Below are positions 8,920-16,879 of a stretch of DNA of 64,000 bases, piece by piece. Made by a program: the position numbers and the translations under genes. Source of the stretch: Solibacillus palustris (GTDB lineage Bacteria > Bacillota > Bacilli > Bacillales_A > Planococcaceae); contig NZ_JAKZFC010000001.1 of NCBI RefSeq assembly GCF_022549215.1, positions 1,178,001 through 1,242,000 of the forward strand, in the 5' to 3' direction. Each line of letters begins with the position of its first letter. Within the stretch, counting starts at the first letter, position 1. The notes below the pieces were generated by a model. The model saw only the letters and a list, made by a program, of their open reading frames with translations, made no database searches and had not been told where the DNA came from.

Positions 8920-9354
8920 TCATTCCCCAAGCTTCTTCGTAAAACAAATAATACGATTGGCTTCAGTAAAACCAAGCTTTATATGCATGCTGTCGGTATT
9001 GTCTAATTCACAATCACTCGCAAATTCTGTACAGCCCTTTGTAAGCGCCCACTTTTCGCATGCTTCAACAAGCGTTCGAGCAATTCCTTGCTGACGATAA
9101 TTGTCCAAAACAAAGAGCCCTTCTAAATAACCAACTGGACTTGAATCTGTACCTTCAACGTAATCTGTTCTCAGCTGACATTGCGCAAAGCCAATTGCTT
9201 GATCGGCATCAACTGCTAAAAAAATTACGCTATTTTCACCTGTAATAAAACTTTTCATATTCAAAATGAAATCTTTTAATTCATTGTCTGGCCACAGTAA
9301 TAATGCGAGCTCCGCGGCTATTTTTGCGTCAGAAATTTGAGCCTGTTTAATCAT
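8920..9354 (-). CDS. Aminoglycoside 6'-N-acetyltransferase-like GNAT
   Basis: Start set at the ATG seven bases after GGAGG (a TTG four codons upstream overlaps that site). The 144-residue GNAT has the AAC(6') signature order: an acidic GYLEGLFVLDNYRQQGIARTLVEACEKWA acetyl-CoA loop, then CTEFASDCELDNTDS and a C-terminal KLGFTEANRIICFTKKL. AAC(6') enzymes acetylate the 6'-amino group of aminoglycosides using acetyl-CoA in the cytosol. Whether this chromosomal copy confers resistance or acts on another amine cannot be told from sequence. Another GNAT gene lies 30 bases upstream on the same strand, so they may form a two-gene operon. Confidence 0.8.
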   Translation of the reverse strand: MIKQAQISDAKIAAELALLLWPDNELKDFILNMKSFITGENSVIFLAVDADQAIGFAQCQLRTDYVEGTDSSPVGYLEGLFVLDNYRQQGIARTLVEACEKWALTKGCTEFASDCELDNTDSMHIKLGFTEANRIICFTKKLGE

Positions 9355-9383
9355 ATATACCTCCAAATAAATGTGTTTAAATT

Positions 9384-9821
9384 TTATAAATCCTTACTTA
9401 AAAACATTATACGTTCAATTTCCTCAAATCCATTTTTCTTGTAAAAGGCTTCAGCAGGGATGCCGCGGTCTGTTAGTAATGTGATGTTTTGAATAGAAAA
9501 TGGTTTTAGCTCGTTTACTAGCTGATTTAATAATGCTGTTCCAATTCCAGTGTGTTGTTTTTGTGACTTTACGCACATTTCATGAATGAAAAATTCCTCT
9601 CCACTCCACCACATACGTCGAACACCGAAAATAAATCCGACTAATTCATTTTGCTCCATCGCTAATAACCCTAGAAAGCCAGGTGTACGAGAAAAATCCT
9701 GTAAATAGCGGGTAGCATTTTCTGTTGTCCATTCATCGTTCCATGGCGCACGGTTGAATACCTCAATAAAGGATTTCGTGCAGGCTCCTAAATCTTGCGC
9801 TACAAATGTTTTGAATTCCAT
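9384..9821 (-). CDS. GNAT family N-acetyltransferase
   Basis: A 145-residue stand-alone GNAT: FKTFVAQDLGACTKSFIEVFN at the N-terminus, FFIHEMCVKSQKQHTGIGTALL carrying the acetyl-CoA pyrophosphate loop (QKQHTGIG), and a typical C-terminal AEAFYKKNGFEEIERIMF. The ATG follows AAAGGAGAA. It is upstream of, and probably co-transcribed with, the AAC(6')-like gene. The acceptor substrate is unknown. Confidence 0.85.
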   Translation of the reverse strand: MEFKTFVAQDLGACTKSFIEVFNRAPWNDEWTTENATRYLQDFSRTPGFLGLLAMEQNELVGFIFGVRRMWWSGEEFFIHEMCVKSQKQHTGIGTALLNQLVNELKPFSIQNITLLTDRGIPAEAFYKKNGFEEIERIMFLSKDL

Positions 9822-9941
9822 TTTACTAATTCTCCTTTGTTTATTGACTTAAGTATAAGAGAAAGTAGCTACTTTCTGTAGAGAATTTCCAAACCATTAA
9901 TTTATTTACAATTTTACCCTTTTTCGTTACTGTTATGTTAT

Positions 9942-9953
9942 ACGATATATCGT
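9942..9953. promoter_or_regulatory. Perfect palindrome, likely PadR operator
   Basis: ACGATATATCGT is a perfect 12-bp palindrome 26 bases upstream of the PadR start codon, where an autoregulatory operator would sit. The binding protein is inferred from position. Confidence 0.6.
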
Positions 9954-9978
9954 GAGGCATAATAGTGAGGTGAAGAGC

Positions 9979-10299
9979 ATGTCTTATAGTGGGGGGCCAA
10001 TGACCGAGGCGATGTATTATGTGCTGCTTGCGCTGATGCGTCCGAATCATGGCTATCAACTGATGCATGCCATCGGGGAAGTTTCGCGCGGACGAATGCA
10101 AATGGGACCAGGCACACTATATGGGGTGCTGTCACGTATGCAAAAAGATGGACTCATTACATTAACGAATAATGATGGACGTCGAAAAACATATGAAATT
10201 ACAGTGGACGGGAAAGCAGCGCTACTTAATGAATACCATCGATTGCAGGCGGTTTTAGAAGATAGTCAGTTACTGGAGGAGGGAACGGATAATGACTAA
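9979..10299 (+). CDS. PadR family transcriptional regulator
   Basis: Start chosen at the ATG after GAGGTGAAGAG, giving 106 residues. The winged-helix PadR pattern is clear: MTEAMYYVLLALMRPNHGYQLM, GRMQMGPGTLYGVLSRMQKDGLI and GRRKTYEITVDGKAAL, with a short C-terminal dimerisation helix. PadR proteins are repressors of membrane-protein or efflux genes. It overlaps the DUF2812 gene by 8 bases, so the two form one translationally coupled unit, probably autorepressed through the palindrome at 9942-9953. Confidence 0.92.
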   Translation: MSYSGGPMTEAMYYVLLALMRPNHGYQLMHAIGEVSRGRMQMGPGTLYGVLSRMQKDGLITLTNNDGRRKTYEITVDGKAALLNEYHRLQAVLEDSQLLEEGTDND

Positions 10300-11479
10300 G
10301 CTTGTACGAAAGCTTCGGTTAAATAATTATTGGAACTTGGTGGAGCACGAAAGCTGGTATACCCATATGGCGCAGCAAGGACTTTTCTTGAAAAAGAATG
10401 GCGTTTTCTTTACGTACTTTGAAGAAAGACCAGAGCAGCAGATGAAGTATCGGATTGAAGTTTCTAAAAAGGGGTTAGATATTGCACAAATTGATTTTTA
10501 TGAAGCGGCGGGCTGGGATTATGTGACGAGCGATAAGTATTTTCATGTATTTAGCTCACCGGCTGAATTAAATGCACCGGAAATTCATACCGATCCGACA
10601 CAACAGGCGCATATGTTAAAAGAGCTCAATCGAATGTTGATGTTTAATTGGATTTTAACGATTTTTGGAGCTGTTTTCAGTAGTGCGTTTTTTTGGGCGA
10701 TTTTCTTTTTAGATGGCACGCCAATTCGTCAACTGGTGCAAGGAATGACGACGAGTCAGTTATTACTTCCATTATTTATGTTTTTTCTGATGATACAAGT
10801 GGCACAAGCAGCTTTATCAATACGTCGCTTAAAAAAGAACTTACAAAGGGGAATACCGCTACAGCATGATATTCCTTGGCGGAAAAAGACGTTAAAACAA
10901 CATGTATGGGCGTATTTGTATTTAGGTGTTGGGTTATTACACTTGTTTTTTTCAAGTATGCAACTTTATATGATGGAGCGGGGTACGTTGACTGCTGATC
11001 ATCATGAATTTTCTGCTGTGCCTTTAGTGTCGATTGAAAACAATGACGCATTTATTCACGAGGAACATTTAGGTAATGGAATTGACTATGGCAATATGTA
11101 CGAAAAATCGTGGAATCCATTAGCGCCAACACAATATACGGTGGATGAATCAGGCATCGTCCCAAATAAACTGTGGGAAGATGGCAGTGGAGAATATTCA
11201 CCATCAATTATGACGGAATACTATGAGGTAAGCTTTGAATTTTTAGCTCGACCATTAGCACGCGATTTAATGAAATGGTACGATTTTGGTGATGGCAGAC
11301 TGTATTCGAAAGTAGCTGATTCGAGATTTGATGTGCTATATACACGTGAGGATTTTCCAAAGCTTGAAATTGCGGCAAAAAAAGGCAAAAAGGTTGTCTA
11401 TGTTCGCTATTATGGCGATGCACGGAAGAGTCAAGTTATTGAGCAAGTGGCGATATTCCTTAATTTAGGTAGCAAGTAG
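10292..11479 (+). CDS. DUF2812 domain membrane protein
   Basis: The 395-residue protein begins with a soluble DUF2812 region (NNYWNLVEHESWYTHMAQQGLFLKK, QMKYRIEVS, WDYVTSDKYFHVF). Three hydrophobic segments follow at roughly residues 110-132, 148-168 and 205-222, then a long C-terminal part probably outside the membrane. PadR-DUF2812 pairs are very common in Firmicutes. The physiological role is unknown; a signalling or envelope-stress function is only a guess. It overlaps padR by 8 bases. Confidence 0.8.
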   Translation: MTKLVRKLRLNNYWNLVEHESWYTHMAQQGLFLKKNGVFFTYFEERPEQQMKYRIEVSKKGLDIAQIDFYEAAGWDYVTSDKYFHVFSSPAELNAPEIHTDPTQQAHMLKELNRMLMFNWILTIFGAVFSSAFFWAIFFLDGTPIRQLVQGMTTSQLLLPLFMFFLMIQVAQAALSIRRLKKNLQRGIPLQHDIPWRKKTLKQHVWAYLYLGVGLLHLFFSSMQLYMMERGTLTADHHEFSAVPLVSIENNDAFIHEEHLGNGIDYGNMYEKSWNPLAPTQYTVDESGIVPNKLWEDGSGEYSPSIMTEYYEVSFEFLARPLARDLMKWYDFGDGRLYSKVADSRFDVLYTREDFPKLEIAAKKGKKVVYVRYYGDARKSQVIEQVAIFLNLGSK

Positions 11480-11573
11480 TGTAATTTTTATAAAAATTTA
11501 CAAAAAATCCACATTCGTATAATAATTCACCTTCATAATGTAATCTAAATAGATAGTAGGAGAAGGTGTGACT

Positions 11574-12404
11574 TTGAAAGCTCTAGCCGCAACAAAACCG
11601 ACTTCATTTTTTATTTTTAACCAATTGCTTTATTGGCAGCGATTGTACGCACTCAAAAAAATTATGGCGAAAGATAAAATGAAGACTTATTTTCAACCGA
11701 TTTATGATGTACAGGCAAATAAAACGATGGGCTTTGAAGCATTAAACCGTCCAGAAGATGTTAATTGCTTTGACAATACCGATGATTTTTATGAGTTTGT
11801 TGGGCAAACAAAAAATGTTTATTTATTTGAGCGTTTTTGCCGCAATTTATCCATTCGTCGATACTGTGAACAATTAAATAAAGAAATGGATAATAAAGAT
11901 TTTACGATATTTATTAATATCCATCCGAATATTTTACTTGATAAAAATTATCACAGTGGTGAAACGCTCGCTTTATTAAAATCATTTGGCATTTCCCCGC
12001 AACAAGTTGTTTTTGAATTGACTGAACGCAGTGCCGTGACAGACTTTCACGAGTTTTCTCGCGTGTTATCACATTATCGTAAGCAAGGGTATCGAATTGC
12101 GGTGGATGATGTGGGCTCAGGCTATAACAGTTTAAAAACGCTCATTTACTTAAAGCCAGAATTTATTAAAATCGATCGGTCGTTAATTCAAAATATTGAT
12201 ACAGAAATTCCGCAGCAGCAACTCCTATCGGTATTATTAAATTATGCTTTCCAATCAGAAACAAAAGTGATTGCAGAAGGTATTGAACGCATGGAAGAAT
12301 TCGAATACATACGCGAGGCCGGTGTTCATTTTGCACAGGGCTATGCCATTGGACGTCCAAATGAACAACTTTGTGAGGCAAATGTACCGCTTATGCGTAA
12401 ATAG
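11574..12404 (+). CDS. EAL domain cyclic-di-GMP phosphodiesterase
   Basis: Start taken at TTG 11574, correctly spaced from AGGAGAAGG; the GTG at 11568 lies too close to it. About 276 residues are essentially one EAL domain. Catalytic landmarks are present: EALNRP (the EAL triad), the Asn of INIHPN, FELTERSA, the DDVGSGYNSL loop, the Lys of EFIKIDRSL and VIAEGIE. It should hydrolyse c-di-GMP to pGpG. There is no membrane segment. The next gene, 24 bases on, encodes the CBS-GGDEF half that in many bacteria is fused C-terminally to this type of EAL domain. Confidence 0.92.
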   Translation: MKALAATKPTSFFIFNQLLYWQRLYALKKIMAKDKMKTYFQPIYDVQANKTMGFEALNRPEDVNCFDNTDDFYEFVGQTKNVYLFERFCRNLSIRRYCEQLNKEMDNKDFTIFINIHPNILLDKNYHSGETLALLKSFGISPQQVVFELTERSAVTDFHEFSRVLSHYRKQGYRIAVDDVGSGYNSLKTLIYLKPEFIKIDRSLIQNIDTEIPQQQLLSVLLNYAFQSETKVIAEGIERMEEFEYIREAGVHFAQGYAIGRPNEQLCEANVPLMRK

Positions 12405-12428
12405 ATTTGAAAGTTAGGTGGACAATCT

Positions 12429-13382
12429 ATGTTTACTATTGGTCATATTGTGGAGGAAGCCGAATGGATTGATGAGCAGGTAAAAAACAAAGAGGTGAAT
12501 CAAAAATTCGTTCAGCAACCTACACTTCGAGGGATTGTGATCGTAAAGGACCAAACGCCTGTCGGTCATATCCCTCGGTCTCATTTCTATCAAAAAATTG
12601 GGACACTTTATGGCTATAACTTATATATGGGGCGTGCCAATACCCTTTTAGCAAAAGCAAATCCTTTAGTTGTTGATGTTACTATTAGTCTTGCAGATGC
12701 GAGTAAGCTGGCGATGGCACGTAACGAAGAAGATTTGTATGATGACCTAATCGTAACAGAAAATAATTGCTTTGTAGGGATCGTCAGTGTACGAACATTA
12801 TTATTAAAATTGGCTGAAGCGGAAATTACGCGGGCGAGTGCACTCAATCCGCTTAGTAGTTTACCTGGCAATCAGATGATTAATCATAAAATCAATGACT
12901 TATTAAGCGCCGAACGTTTTTCACTAATTTACATTGATGTTGACCGCTTTAAAATTTTTAATGATTTATACGGATTTAATCGTGGCGATAAAGTTTTGCT
13001 GTACTTAACAACTATTTTGAAGAAATGTGTGCTGTCACAGGATGATTTTCTTGGACATATTGGTGGAGATGATTTTGTAATAGTTGTCCCTCATTTTGAC
13101 GTTACTCTTCTTTGTGAAAACATTATTACGCACTTCCAAAAAAGTATTCATCAATTTTATGATGCGGAACATTTAGAGCACCCTCCGATTGTAAAAGATC
13201 GTAATGGCAATGAAATTTTGTTAGAGCCGATGACGTTATCCATTGCGGTTGTTTCCAATGAACATCAAATCTTTGCAGATGAACATGAGTTATCTCATAC
13301 AGTAGCTCAAGTGAAAAAGCGATGTAAAATGCAGGAAGACAACAGTATTATATTCCACAACCCAGCGCTCGCTATCCATTAA
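12429..13382 (+). CDS. CBS-GGDEF domain protein (diguanylate cyclase-like)
   Basis: The 317-residue protein carries a CBS-pair-like region (about 1-130: LRGIVIVKDQTPVGHIPR, FVGIVSVRTLLLKL). The linker LNPLSSLPGNQMI and a GGDEF domain with the signature GGDDF follow. The metal-binding Asp of YIDVDRFKIFND is kept. The five-residue-upstream RxxD inhibitory site is absent (SQDD). GGDDF may still allow diguanylate cyclase activity, but it could also act as a GTP-binding regulator of the EAL partner. It has its own AGGTGG site and sits directly after the EAL gene. Confidence 0.88.
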   Translation: MFTIGHIVEEAEWIDEQVKNKEVNQKFVQQPTLRGIVIVKDQTPVGHIPRSHFYQKIGTLYGYNLYMGRANTLLAKANPLVVDVTISLADASKLAMARNEEDLYDDLIVTENNCFVGIVSVRTLLLKLAEAEITRASALNPLSSLPGNQMINHKINDLLSAERFSLIYIDVDRFKIFNDLYGFNRGDKVLLYLTTILKKCVLSQDDFLGHIGGDDFVIVVPHFDVTLLCENIITHFQKSIHQFYDAEHLEHPPIVKDRNGNEILLEPMTLSIAVVSNEHQIFADEHELSHTVAQVKKRCKMQEDNSIIFHNPALAIH

Positions 13383-13426
13383 TAGTGAGCGTTTATTTGT
13401 ATCAAAATGAATTTTATGGAAATTGA

Positions 13427-13456
13427 TTGACATTATTTGTGTATTAAGTACATAAT
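13427..13456 (+). promoter_or_regulatory. Promoter of the GntR/ABC operon
   Basis: TTGACA at 13427-13432 and CATAAT at 13451-13456 with an 18-bp spacer. The -10 box lies inside the first operator copy, so a bound repressor would block RNA polymerase. Confidence 0.6.
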
Positions 13457-13572
13457 ACACATTAACAGGTGTATGAAGGTCTTAATACATTTTTTTGTGC
13501 ATACTGTATTAATGGGTTAATACACTTTTTAAGCGTATTGTTTATTTATAGTGTATGAAGTGCCTAATACAC
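13439..13572. promoter_or_regulatory. Four copies of a GntR/YtrA-type operator
   Basis: The inverted repeat GTGTATTA-N6-TAATACAC occurs at 13439-13460 (perfect), 13469-13490 (GTGTATGA / TAATACAT), 13504-13525 (CTGTATTA / TAATACAC) and 13551-13572 (GTGTATGA / TAATACAC). Arm length and 6-base spacer are constant. Centres are 30, 35 and 47 bases apart. The array ends 26 bases before the regulator's start codon. Confidence 0.85.
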
Positions 13573-13597
13573 GAAAAGGGCGGTGAGGTCATTGGAA

Positions 13598-13969
13598 GTG
13601 AAATTTAATAATCGGGATCCGGTGTATGTGCAGGTCATGCGCCATTTTAAGGAGCAAATTGCGAAAGGTGTCTATGCACCAGGGCAGGAAATCCCATCAC
13701 GTCGCGAGCTGGCAAATCAGCTCAAAATAAATCCGAATACGGTGCAACGTGCCTATAAAGAAATGGAGGAGCAAAAATTGATTTATACAGAAGGAAATTT
13801 GCCAAGTTGTATTTCGAAAGATGAGGATGTATTAAAAGGTGTACGTCACGAATTAATTAGTGAAGCGGTGCATATTTTTGTAAATTCTATTAAGTCAATT
13901 AATGCGCCATTGTCAGAAGTAATCGAGCTCGTGCAGCAGAAATATGAGGAGGGTGAGCAGCGTGATTGA
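13598..13969 (+). CDS. GntR family regulator, YtrA subfamily
   Basis: I prefer the GTG at 13598, nine bases after GGTGAGG; TTG 13592 and GTG 13583 are also in frame. The product of about 123 residues has the short YtrA architecture. A winged helix (DPVYVQVMRHFKEQIAKG, EIPSRRELANQLKINPNTVQRAYKEMEEQKLIYTE) is followed by only a short helical dimerisation tail with no large effector domain. YtrA-type proteins repress their own ABC transporter operon. It overlaps the ATPase gene by 8 bases, and four matching operators precede it. Confidence 0.9.
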   Translation: MKFNNRDPVYVQVMRHFKEQIAKGVYAPGQEIPSRRELANQLKINPNTVQRAYKEMEEQKLIYTEGNLPSCISKDEDVLKGVRHELISEAVHIFVNSIKSINAPLSEVIELVQQKYEEGEQRD

Positions 13970-14651
13970 GGTAAATCATGTTTATAAAAAATTTAAGCGT
14001 AAACAGGTACTCAAAGATATGAGCTTCACCGCTGAAAAAGGGCAAATTACTTGTTTGATTGGTATAAATGGTGCGGGTAAAACAACAATTATGAAGTCCA
14101 TCATGGCATTAACGCCAATCGACAGCGGTAAGATTTTAATTGATGGGCAAAAAATTGATAAAAATGCATACGAAAAAATTACGTATATTCCAGACCGTCT
14201 AACGATGCTACCAAGCTATACCATTGCCCAGGCGTTTTCCTTTATGTCGGACTTTTATAAAACGTGGAATGAACAGCGTGCAACGGAGCTTTTAGCGTTT
14301 TTCAAGCTTGAGAAGACCGAGAAAATCTCGAGCTTATCAAAAGGGAATGCGGCTAAAGTAAATTTATTGCTCGGTTTAGCACTTGATGTGGATTATATTT
14401 TAATGGATGAGCCGTTTTCAGGGATAGATATTTTCTCACGTGAGCAAATTGCCGAGGTATTTACAAGCCATTTAATCGAAAATCGTGGTGTTATTATTAC
14501 AACACACGAAATAAACGACATTGAGCATTTGATTGATAAGGCAGTTTTAATAGGCAATGGTACGGTTTTAAAACAAATCGATGTGGAAAAAACACGTGAA
14601 GTGGAAGGAAAGTCTGTTGTAGATGTCATGAGGGAGGTGTATGTCGGATGA
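13962..14651 (+). CDS. ABC transporter ATP-binding protein (YtrB-like)
   Basis: Start set at GTG 13962 after GAGGAGGGTGAG. The 229-residue single ABC domain has Walker A GINGAGKTT, a signature region reading SLSKGNAAKVNLLLGLA (degenerate for LSGGQ), Walker B YILMDEP and the H-loop TTHE. This SKG-type signature is usual in YtrB-like ATPases. It would power the membrane protein encoded next, with which it overlaps by 4 bases. Confidence 0.9.
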   Translation: MIEVNHVYKKFKRKQVLKDMSFTAEKGQITCLIGINGAGKTTIMKSIMALTPIDSGKILIDGQKIDKNAYEKITYIPDRLTMLPSYTIAQAFSFMSDFYKTWNEQRATELLAFFKLEKTEKISSLSKGNAAKVNLLLGLALDVDYILMDEPFSGIDIFSREQIAEVFTSHLIENRGVIITTHEINDIEHLIDKAVLIGNGTVLKQIDVEKTREVEGKSVVDVMREVYVG

Positions 14652-15469
14652 GTTACATAAAACTCGTTAACTTTGAAGTGCAGCGATTTTTTAAATTCTT
14701 GGTAGCACTAGTTGTAGTTGTTGCGACTACACAAGTAATCGCGGCGTTTTTATCGGCTAGCAATTACAAGGACCAAGCGGAAACCGTTATGCAGCGAGAA
14801 AAGCTGTTAGCACAAGACTATGTCACAGACTACGGGAGTTATTCAATTTTTAATTTTTTCAATAACAGTTTATTCCTGCTATCGATTATGTTTGCAGCAG
14901 CGATGTTAATGATTTATATATTTTTTATTTGGTATCGTGATTGGCTAGGGAAATCTTCGTTTATTTATCGTTTATTAATGCTACCAACTGAACGACGCAA
15001 TGTGTACTTTGCCAAGCTAACAGCTATTTTATTATTTGTTTTTTGTATCGTTGGGGTACAGGTACTATTAATCGAAGTTGCGCAGCTTATCATGAAACAG
15101 ATCATTCCAGCAGAGCTGCTTATCGAGAGCGGAGCTATTATTACGTATTCTTATGAATTAATGTCGATTTTATATCCTAAAACAATGGTTCATTTTTTAG
15201 TGAGCTATGGCGTAGGTACAGCATTTGTCGCGATGATATTTACTGCGATTTTAGTAGAACGAAGCTATCATTTGAAAGGGATTTTCATTGCAGGAGTTTA
15301 TATAACACTTTCGTTAGCTTTGTTACTAGTACCAGTATTCATTGGTTATAATACGGACTACTTTTATGTGAAAGAGCTATTAATGATGGATGTGTTGATG
15401 GCACTGATTGTCTTTGTAAGTGCAGTAATCATTGCCAATTATTTATTGAAACGAAAAATTAATGTGTAG
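14648..15469 (+). CDS. ABC transporter membrane protein of the GntR operon
   Basis: The 273-residue protein has about six hydrophobic segments (near residues 15-33, 78-98, 122-145, 178-200, 215-235 and 243-265), in the manner of ABC-2-type permeases. An extracytoplasmic loop is likely between the first two helices. It overlaps the ATPase gene (ATGA-type junction) and is followed after 12 bases by a secreted partner. The substrate is unknown; YtrBCDEF-like systems respond to cell-wall antibiotics, which is only an analogy here. Confidence 0.8.
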   Translation: MSYIKLVNFEVQRFFKFLVALVVVVATTQVIAAFLSASNYKDQAETVMQREKLLAQDYVTDYGSYSIFNFFNNSLFLLSIMFAAAMLMIYIFFIWYRDWLGKSSFIYRLLMLPTERRNVYFAKLTAILLFVFCIVGVQVLLIEVAQLIMKQIIPAELLIESGAIITYSYELMSILYPKTMVHFLVSYGVGTAFVAMIFTAILVERSYHLKGIFIAGVYITLSLALLLVPVFIGYNTDYFYVKELLMMDVLMALIVFVSAVIIANYLLKRKINV

Positions 15470-15481
15470 GGAGGGGAAACG

Positions 15482-16657
15482 ATGAAAAAATATTGGTCAT
15501 TAATTGTTATTGTAACCGTCATTGTTGCGACACTTGCCACGCATTACATACAAGTAGCAAGTGCTTCAAACAATAATTATCGTGTAACTTTTGAAAAAAT
15601 TACCGGTGATGAACGTTATGTAAATAATCTTGCCATCGAGGGTAATATCCAAAGAGCGTCGAACTATCATTATAGCCCGTTTTTAATTACAAATGGGGAA
15701 ATGAAAGCCCAACGTTATTCGTTTTATGAGCGTCCTACATCACTTATGTATAAGCAAATGATTGATGAGCATAAAAGCTTCATGCGCGGTAAAGTGCTTG
15801 ATGCCAATCGTTTTTATGAGGATGAGGAACAGCTCATTTACGTGAGTGTACCTGAAAATGTTTGGGAATTAGCTGTAGGGGATAATTTAACTTATAAGGT
15901 AGACATTTTAAATAAGACGGATGACAGCGTACAATCGTTTACCGTTGAAAGTATACTTAAATCACCTGCAAATTGGATTATTCTACAGCACATAGAAATC
16001 CTCGGCAATGATCTAAAGCTTGTAATGAATCACGCGAGCGAAATGAGCAATGAAGAAGTTCACCTCACAACGATTGATTTGAAGAGCAAGCAAGTAACGA
16101 GTGATACAATAATTGAAAAGATTCATAGTGATGAAGCAATTCGAACGGGCATTAACTTTTATTATGAATATAATAATTTAGCATCTGAAAAATATTTAGT
16201 ATATGGCATAAGTGAATATGATGCAAACCTGAATCAATACAAAGTGCTTTCTCAGCGTTTTAAAGTATTAAATTTAGAGACAAATGAAGTCCAGGCATTT
16301 GATGTACCAAAAGAGATGTTAGCTGACGAATCGCGTATGGTTGTACGAGATCATCAATTTATTCGCGCGGGCATTAATGATGGCAAAATTATTGTGAATC
16401 GTTATAATCTAGGGCACAAGGAATGGGGGGAACCGTTCACATTAGATGCACCATATGAAGTACTGCCCCTTGCGTTATTTAATATGCAATGGACGAATGA
16501 TAAGCTATATATTTCAGCGCAGGCAGCTGAGGGCCAGCTATTGTTTATTATTGATGCAGAATCAGGAGAAACTTTATACAGTGGGATAATCAAGCCTGTC
16601 TCAGAACAACATAACTTTGAGTTGGCAATATCGCAGGTATATGAAGAGCTAGATTAA
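15482..16657 (+). CDS. Membrane-anchored extracytoplasmic protein of the ABC operon
   Basis: The 391-residue protein has an N-terminal signal anchor (KYWSLIVIVTVIVATLATHYI). A long beta-rich part follows with repeated blade-like strands (EILGNDLKLVMNHAS, VHLTTIDLKSKQVTSD, YISAQAAEGQLLFIIDAESGETLYS), suggesting a beta-propeller on the outer surface. No lipobox is visible. As last gene of the GntR-ATPase-permease operon it is probably an accessory or sensor subunit. I do not recognise a named family. Confidence 0.7.
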   Translation: MKKYWSLIVIVTVIVATLATHYIQVASASNNNYRVTFEKITGDERYVNNLAIEGNIQRASNYHYSPFLITNGEMKAQRYSFYERPTSLMYKQMIDEHKSFMRGKVLDANRFYEDEEQLIYVSVPENVWELAVGDNLTYKVDILNKTDDSVQSFTVESILKSPANWIILQHIEILGNDLKLVMNHASEMSNEEVHLTTIDLKSKQVTSDTIIEKIHSDEAIRTGINFYYEYNNLASEKYLVYGISEYDANLNQYKVLSQRFKVLNLETNEVQAFDVPKEMLADESRMVVRDHQFIRAGINDGKIIVNRYNLGHKEWGEPFTLDAPYEVLPLALFNMQWTNDKLYISAQAAEGQLLFIIDAESGETLYSGIIKPVSEQHNFELAISQVYEELD

Positions 16658-16672
16658 TAGGGAATGATAATA

Positions 16673-16707
16673 GCATCGGAGTTGTTTTTTCTCCGATGTC
16701 TTTTTTT
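16673..16707 (+). terminator. Terminator of the GntR/ABC operon
   Basis: GCATCGGAG pairs with CTCCGATGT (one G-T pair) across a 9-nt T-rich loop, followed by TTTTTTT. Confidence 0.9.
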
Positions 16708-16879
16708 GTTGCAATTTCCATGTACGGAATCTCTGAAAATGCGTTATAGCTACTATTATTTGTGTAATCGATACATACTCATTTCAAATCATGAATGACA
16801 CAAGAATGTATTGCATTAATACCCAAAATATGACAAAGTTTTAATAGCATATTAAAAAAACTTTTGGGGCGGTGTTTTA

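Noticed and set aside
8687-8947. Frames inside the family A repeat that give similar peptides at 8.8, 55.7 and 59.6 kb
   Set aside because: The peptide similarity follows from DNA identity of the repeat; insertions between copies break the frame, and the conserved signal is pairing, not codons.
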